Source: Oscillospiraceae bacterium
GTDB taxonomy: Bacteria; Bacillota; Clostridia; Oscillospirales; Ruminococcaceae
Length of the DNA: 7,302 nt
Reading direction: 5' to 3'
Assembly (NCBI GenBank): GCA_029068025.1
Contig: JAIEDJ010000047.1
Span: 1-7,302, forward strand
The notes below the pieces were generated by a model that saw only the letters and a list, made by a program, of their open reading frames with translations, did not search any database and was not told where the DNA came from. Shown in pieces: positions 5,448 through 7,302 of the stretch. Within the stretch, counting starts at the first letter, position 1. Every line of letters starts with the position of its first letter. The translations under genes and the position numbers were made by a program.

Positions 5448-5667
5448 GCTTACGCCAAGATCAAGAGATTAATCGAGCAGAAAATTTCAAAAAGTGTCGA
5501 AAAAATTTTAACAAAAAATAAAAAATTTTTCGACCGGTTCTCAATTGACGGCTAAGCGGAACGGAGCGAAGCGAAGTGAAGCGTGAGCGTTTTGCAGCGT
5601 TTTGCGCGCAGCGCATAATGCGTGCATAATGCGGCCAATTGAGAATTTTGAAATTTTTTTAAATCAA
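5448..5667 (-). repeat. Inverted-repeat element, copy C (reverse orientation)
   Basis: Read on the minus strand this follows the A1/B1 layout. TTGATTTAAA (complement of 5658-5667) and AAATTTCAAAA (complement of 5646-5656) form one end; the other arm is AAATTTCAAAA at 5482-5492, beside a GCCAAGATC box. Inside, TTCTCAATTG (5538-5547) pairs with CAATTGAGAA (5636-5645), and GTCGAAAAA (5496-5504) pairs with TTTTTCGAC (5526-5534). The core carries two GCATAATGCG copies (5613-5622 and 5624-5633) and a CGGAGCG-rich stretch, the complement of the A1/B1 CGCTCCG motif. It ends about 20 nt before the speA ribosome binding site. Confidence 0.65.
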
Positions 5668-5701
5668 ATTTTGAAATTCTTTCTAAATAAGGAGAAGGAA
5701 A

Positions 5702-7150
5702 TTGGATCAGAACCTTGTTCCTCTTTATGAGGCGATGACGGAATATCACGAGAACCGCGTGGTGAAGTTCGACGTTCCCGGTCACAAGGGCGGACGCGGA
5801 AACAAAAGACTTAAGGAATTCCTGGGGGAGAGCTGTCTTCAGTATGACGTGAATTCCATGAAGCCGCTGGATAATCTGTGCCATCCTGTATCGGTCATCA
5901 AGGAGGCGCAGGAGCTGGCGGCTGACGCGTTCGGCGCGGAGAATTCGCTGTTTATAGTAAACGGCGCAACGGGCGCGGTTCAGGCTATGGTGATGTCTAC
6001 GTGCAAGGCGGGGGACAAGATCATACTTCCCCGGAACGTTCACCGGAGCGCTATCAACGCCCTAGTGGTGTGCGGAGCCGTGCCTGTTTATGTAAATCCC
6101 GGCGTGAATTCGGAGCTCGGTATCCCGCTCGGAATGACCCCAGAGGACGTGGAAGCGGCTATTATCGCGAATCCCGACGCTAAAGCGGTGCTGGTCAATA
6201 ATCCAACGTATTACGGGATATGCTCGGATCTGAAAAGGATCGTCGAGATCGCGCACAGGCACGGTCTTCTGGCGCTGTGCGACGAGGCTCACGGAACGCA
6301 TTTCTATTTCGGCGAGGGTCTGCCGATATCGGGAATGGCGGCGGGCGCGGATATGGCGGCGGTTTCCGTACACAAGACGGGCGGGTCGCTTACTCAGAGC
6401 GCTATTCTGCTGATGGGAAAAAGCGTCAACGCCGACTATGTGCGTCAGGTGATCAATCTCACACAGACCACCTCGGCGAGCTATCTGCTTATGGTGTCGC
6501 TGGATCTGGCACGTCAGAATCTGGCACTCAACGGGAAGGCGCTGTACGCGAAAACAGTGGAGTTTACCGAGTACGCGCGGCGCGAGATCAACGCTGCGGG
6601 CGGCTACTACGCGTTCGGGGAGGAGCTGTGCAACGGACGGGATCTTTACGCGTTTGACAATACGAAGCTCTCAATACATACCCGTGCTATGGGGCTTGCG
6701 GGTATCGAGGTGTACGATCTTCTGCGCGACGAGTACGGAATACAGATCGAGTTCGGCGATATCGGCAATATCCTTGCCATTATAACGGGCGGCGACCGTG
6801 CTCTTGAGATAGAGCGGCTGCTTTCCGCTCTGTCGGAGATCAAGCGGTTGTATGGGCGCTCTCCCGTGGGTCTTTACGATCACGAATACATCAATCCCAC
6901 GGTGGATATGCCGCCGCAGCAGGCGTTCTACGCTGACCGCGAATCGCTGCCTATCGAAAAGACGGCAGGCAAAGTATGCGCGGAGTTTGTTATGTGCTAT
7001 CCGCCGGGGATTCCGATACTCGCGCCGGGTGAGCGTATAACAAAGGATATTCTCGATTACATAGCGTTCGCCAAGGAAAAGGGCTGTTCGCTGACGGGAC
7101 CTAAGGATATGAACGTGGAGCGGCTGGAAGTCGTGCAGCTTCCGCAATAG
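5702..7150 (+). CDS. speA: PLP-dependent Orn/Lys/Arg decarboxylase, probable biosynthetic arginine decarboxylase
   Basis: This is a 482-residue fold-type I PLP enzyme of the Orn/Lys/Arg decarboxylase group, close in length to Bacillus SpeA (about 490). Landmarks: Pro26-Gly-His-Lys-Gly-Gly-Arg-Gly near the N-terminus, the Asn-Gly-Ala-Thr-Gly-Ala cofactor phosphate region, Asp194-Glu-Ala-His197-Gly-Thr-His (Asp for the pyridine nitrogen), Ser-Val-His224-Lys225-Thr with Lys225 as Schiff-base lysine, and a C-terminal Tyr-Pro-Pro-Gly-Ile-Pro-Ile-Leu-Ala-Pro-Gly-Glu block typical of the family. The enzyme would decarboxylate arginine to agmatine (or lysine/ornithine to cadaverine/putrescine). Sequence alone does not settle the substrate; the neighbouring speD favours arginine and spermidine synthesis. 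The start is TTG at 5702 with AAGGAG (5689-5694) 7 nt upstream. It is full length, with a TAG stop. It follows repeat element C closely. No later polyamine gene (speE, speB, nspC) is visible before the window ends. Confidence 0.88.
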   Translation: MDQNLVPLYEAMTEYHENRVVKFDVPGHKGGRGNKRLKEFLGESCLQYDVNSMKPLDNLCHPVSVIKEAQELAADAFGAENSLFIVNGATGAVQAMVMSTCKAGDKIILPRNVHRSAINALVVCGAVPVYVNPGVNSELGIPLGMTPEDVEAAIIANPDAKAVLVNNPTYYGICSDLKRIVEIAHRHGLLALCDEAHGTHFYFGEGLPISGMAAGADMAAVSVHKTGGSLTQSAILLMGKSVNADYVRQVINLTQTTSASYLLMVSLDLARQNLALNGKALYAKTVEFTEYARREINAAGGYYAFGEELCNGRDLYAFDNTKLSIHTRAMGLAGIEVYDLLRDEYGIQIEFGDIGNILAIITGGDRALEIERLLSALSEIKRLYGRSPVGLYDHEYINPTVDMPPQQAFYADRESLPIEKTAGKVCAEFVMCYPPGIPILAPGERITKDILDYIAFAKEKGCSLTGPKDMNVERLEVVQLPQ

Positions 7151-7184
7151 CGATCAAGGCGCAGTGAAGCGGAGCATTGATCGC
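7150..7184 (+). repeat. Stem-loop directly after speA
   Basis: GCGATCAA (7150-7157) pairs with TTGATCGC (7177-7184) over a 19-nt loop, starting at the last base of the stop codon. The loop contains GTGAAGCGGAGC, resembling the GC-rich core of element C. There is no T-tract. It may be a processing or stability hairpin, or a remnant of the repeat family. Confidence 0.5.
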
Positions 7185-7190
7185 GTGATA

Positions 7191-7213
7191 GACCAAACGC
7201 GCAGCGTTTGGTC
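7191..7213 (+). terminator. Perfect 10-bp hairpin after speA
   Basis: GACCAAACGC (7191-7200), loop GCA, GCGTTTGGTC (7204-7213). The stem is strong but no U-tract follows, so it is at best a weak or factor-assisted terminator. It may instead partially insulate or stabilise the mRNA between speA and the next reading frame. Confidence 0.4.
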
Positions 7214-7236
7214 GGTGCGGAAGGTGCAAATTTAAA

Positions 7237-7302
7237 ATGAACAGGAAAAATTATTCGCGGACGAAAAATCGCAATTACCGCAGAAAAATGCGCGGATACA
7301 AC
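7237..7302 (+). CDS. Start of a basic unknown protein (partial, runs off the window)
   Basis: An ATG at 7237 opens a frame of 22 codons to the window edge without a stop. GGAAGGTG (7219-7226) lies 10 nt upstream and can serve as ribosome binding site. The visible part is unusually rich in Arg, Lys, Asn and Tyr (Met-Asn-Arg-Lys-Asn-Tyr-Ser-Arg..) and has no hydrophobic residues suggesting a signal peptide so far. It could be the basic cytoplasmic end of a membrane protein, or a nucleic-acid-binding protein. I recognise no family. Position after speA suggests possible co-transcription, but two hairpins lie between. Confidence 0.45.
   Translation, partial: MNRKNYSRTKNRNYRRKMRGYN

Larger units (their letters stand above)
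5064..5701. other. Non-coding repeat-rich gap between speD and speA
   Basis: I support no gene in these 638 bases. They contain element B1 (5168-5315), an inverted element C (5448-5667), a central perfect hairpin (5396-5425) and GATCTTGGC or GATCTCGGC boxes at 5088, 5168, 5336, 5375 and 5399, with complements at 5414 and 5454. The last 150 bases are strongly AT-rich with short poly-A/poly-T tracts. I find no confident promoter for the downstream gene. Confidence 0.7.

Noticed and set aside
3676..5462. CRISPR array
   Set aside because: The recurring boxes are short, occur on both strands and are irregularly spaced, without uniform spacers or cas genes.
5270..5555. Two overlapping plus-strand open frames (83 and 68 codons) between speD and speA
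   Set aside because: They translate the GATCTTGGC boxes (repeated Val-Asp-Leu-Gly) and AT-rich tract, have no ribosome binding site and overlap each other in different frames.
5538..5690. Promoter directly upstream of speA
   Set aside because: TTGACG (5545-5550) and TTGAAA (5648-5653) are -35-like but no -10 box sits at suitable spacing; they belong to the repeat arms.
3633..5701. Insertion sequence or transposon
   Set aside because: No transposase or remnant is encoded, and I see no clear target-site duplication at element ends; only a non-autonomous (MITE-like) origin remains possible.

Overview
The window looks like a piece of a Clostridia chromosome, most likely near the Ruminococcaceae/Oscillospiraceae. 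The reasons are strong AGGAGG-type ribosome binding sites, SigA-type promoters with extended -10 boxes, frequent TTG/GTG starts, moderate-GC genes separated by very AT-rich gaps, a Lgt with the clostridial Arg-Ile-Gly-Cys signature, and a Bacillus-type PLP decarboxylase next to speD. This taxonomic reading is an inference from style and families; no marker gene is present.

Left half (1-2650): two terminators close the left edge. Three genes then run on the minus strand: a Lgt-family prolipoprotein diacylglyceryl transferase (63-860), a membrane-anchored SGNH/GDSL esterase with a Ser-rich linker (927-1847, GTG start), and a small SCP2-fold protein with a Lys/Ala/Pro-rich histone-H1-like tail (1981-2517). 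The SCP2 gene has its own strong promoter (2622-2650) and terminator (1910-1957). The esterase and lgt lie downstream of that terminator and are separated from each other by a hairpin.

Right half (2805-7302): genes run on the plus strand. A secreted SGNH hydrolase (2805-3632) comes first. Next are two polyamine genes, speD (4248-5063, S-adenosylmethionine decarboxylase) and an Orn/Lys/Arg decarboxylase probably acting as speA (5702-7150). Together they would supply agmatine (leading to putrescine) and the aminopropyl donor for spermidine. Both start with TTG behind good Shine-Dalgarno sequences. speD has a clear promoter (4106-4134) and a leader of about 107 nt that can fold. After speA come two hairpins and the first 22 codons of a very basic unknown protein cut by the window edge.

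The most unusual content is non-coding. The 615-nt gap before speD and the 638-nt gap between speD and speA are filled by a dispersed family of imperfect inverted-repeat elements. Their shared ends are TTGATTTAAAA..AAATTTCAAAA and TTTTGAAATTT. Their cores are GC-rich, hairpin-forming and variable, and GATCTTGGC motifs surround them. At least three elements plus one partial copy are visible; the last is inverted relative to the others and abuts the speA ribosome binding site. I do not recognise this family, and it is my main candidate for something undescribed. The genes themselves belong to known families.
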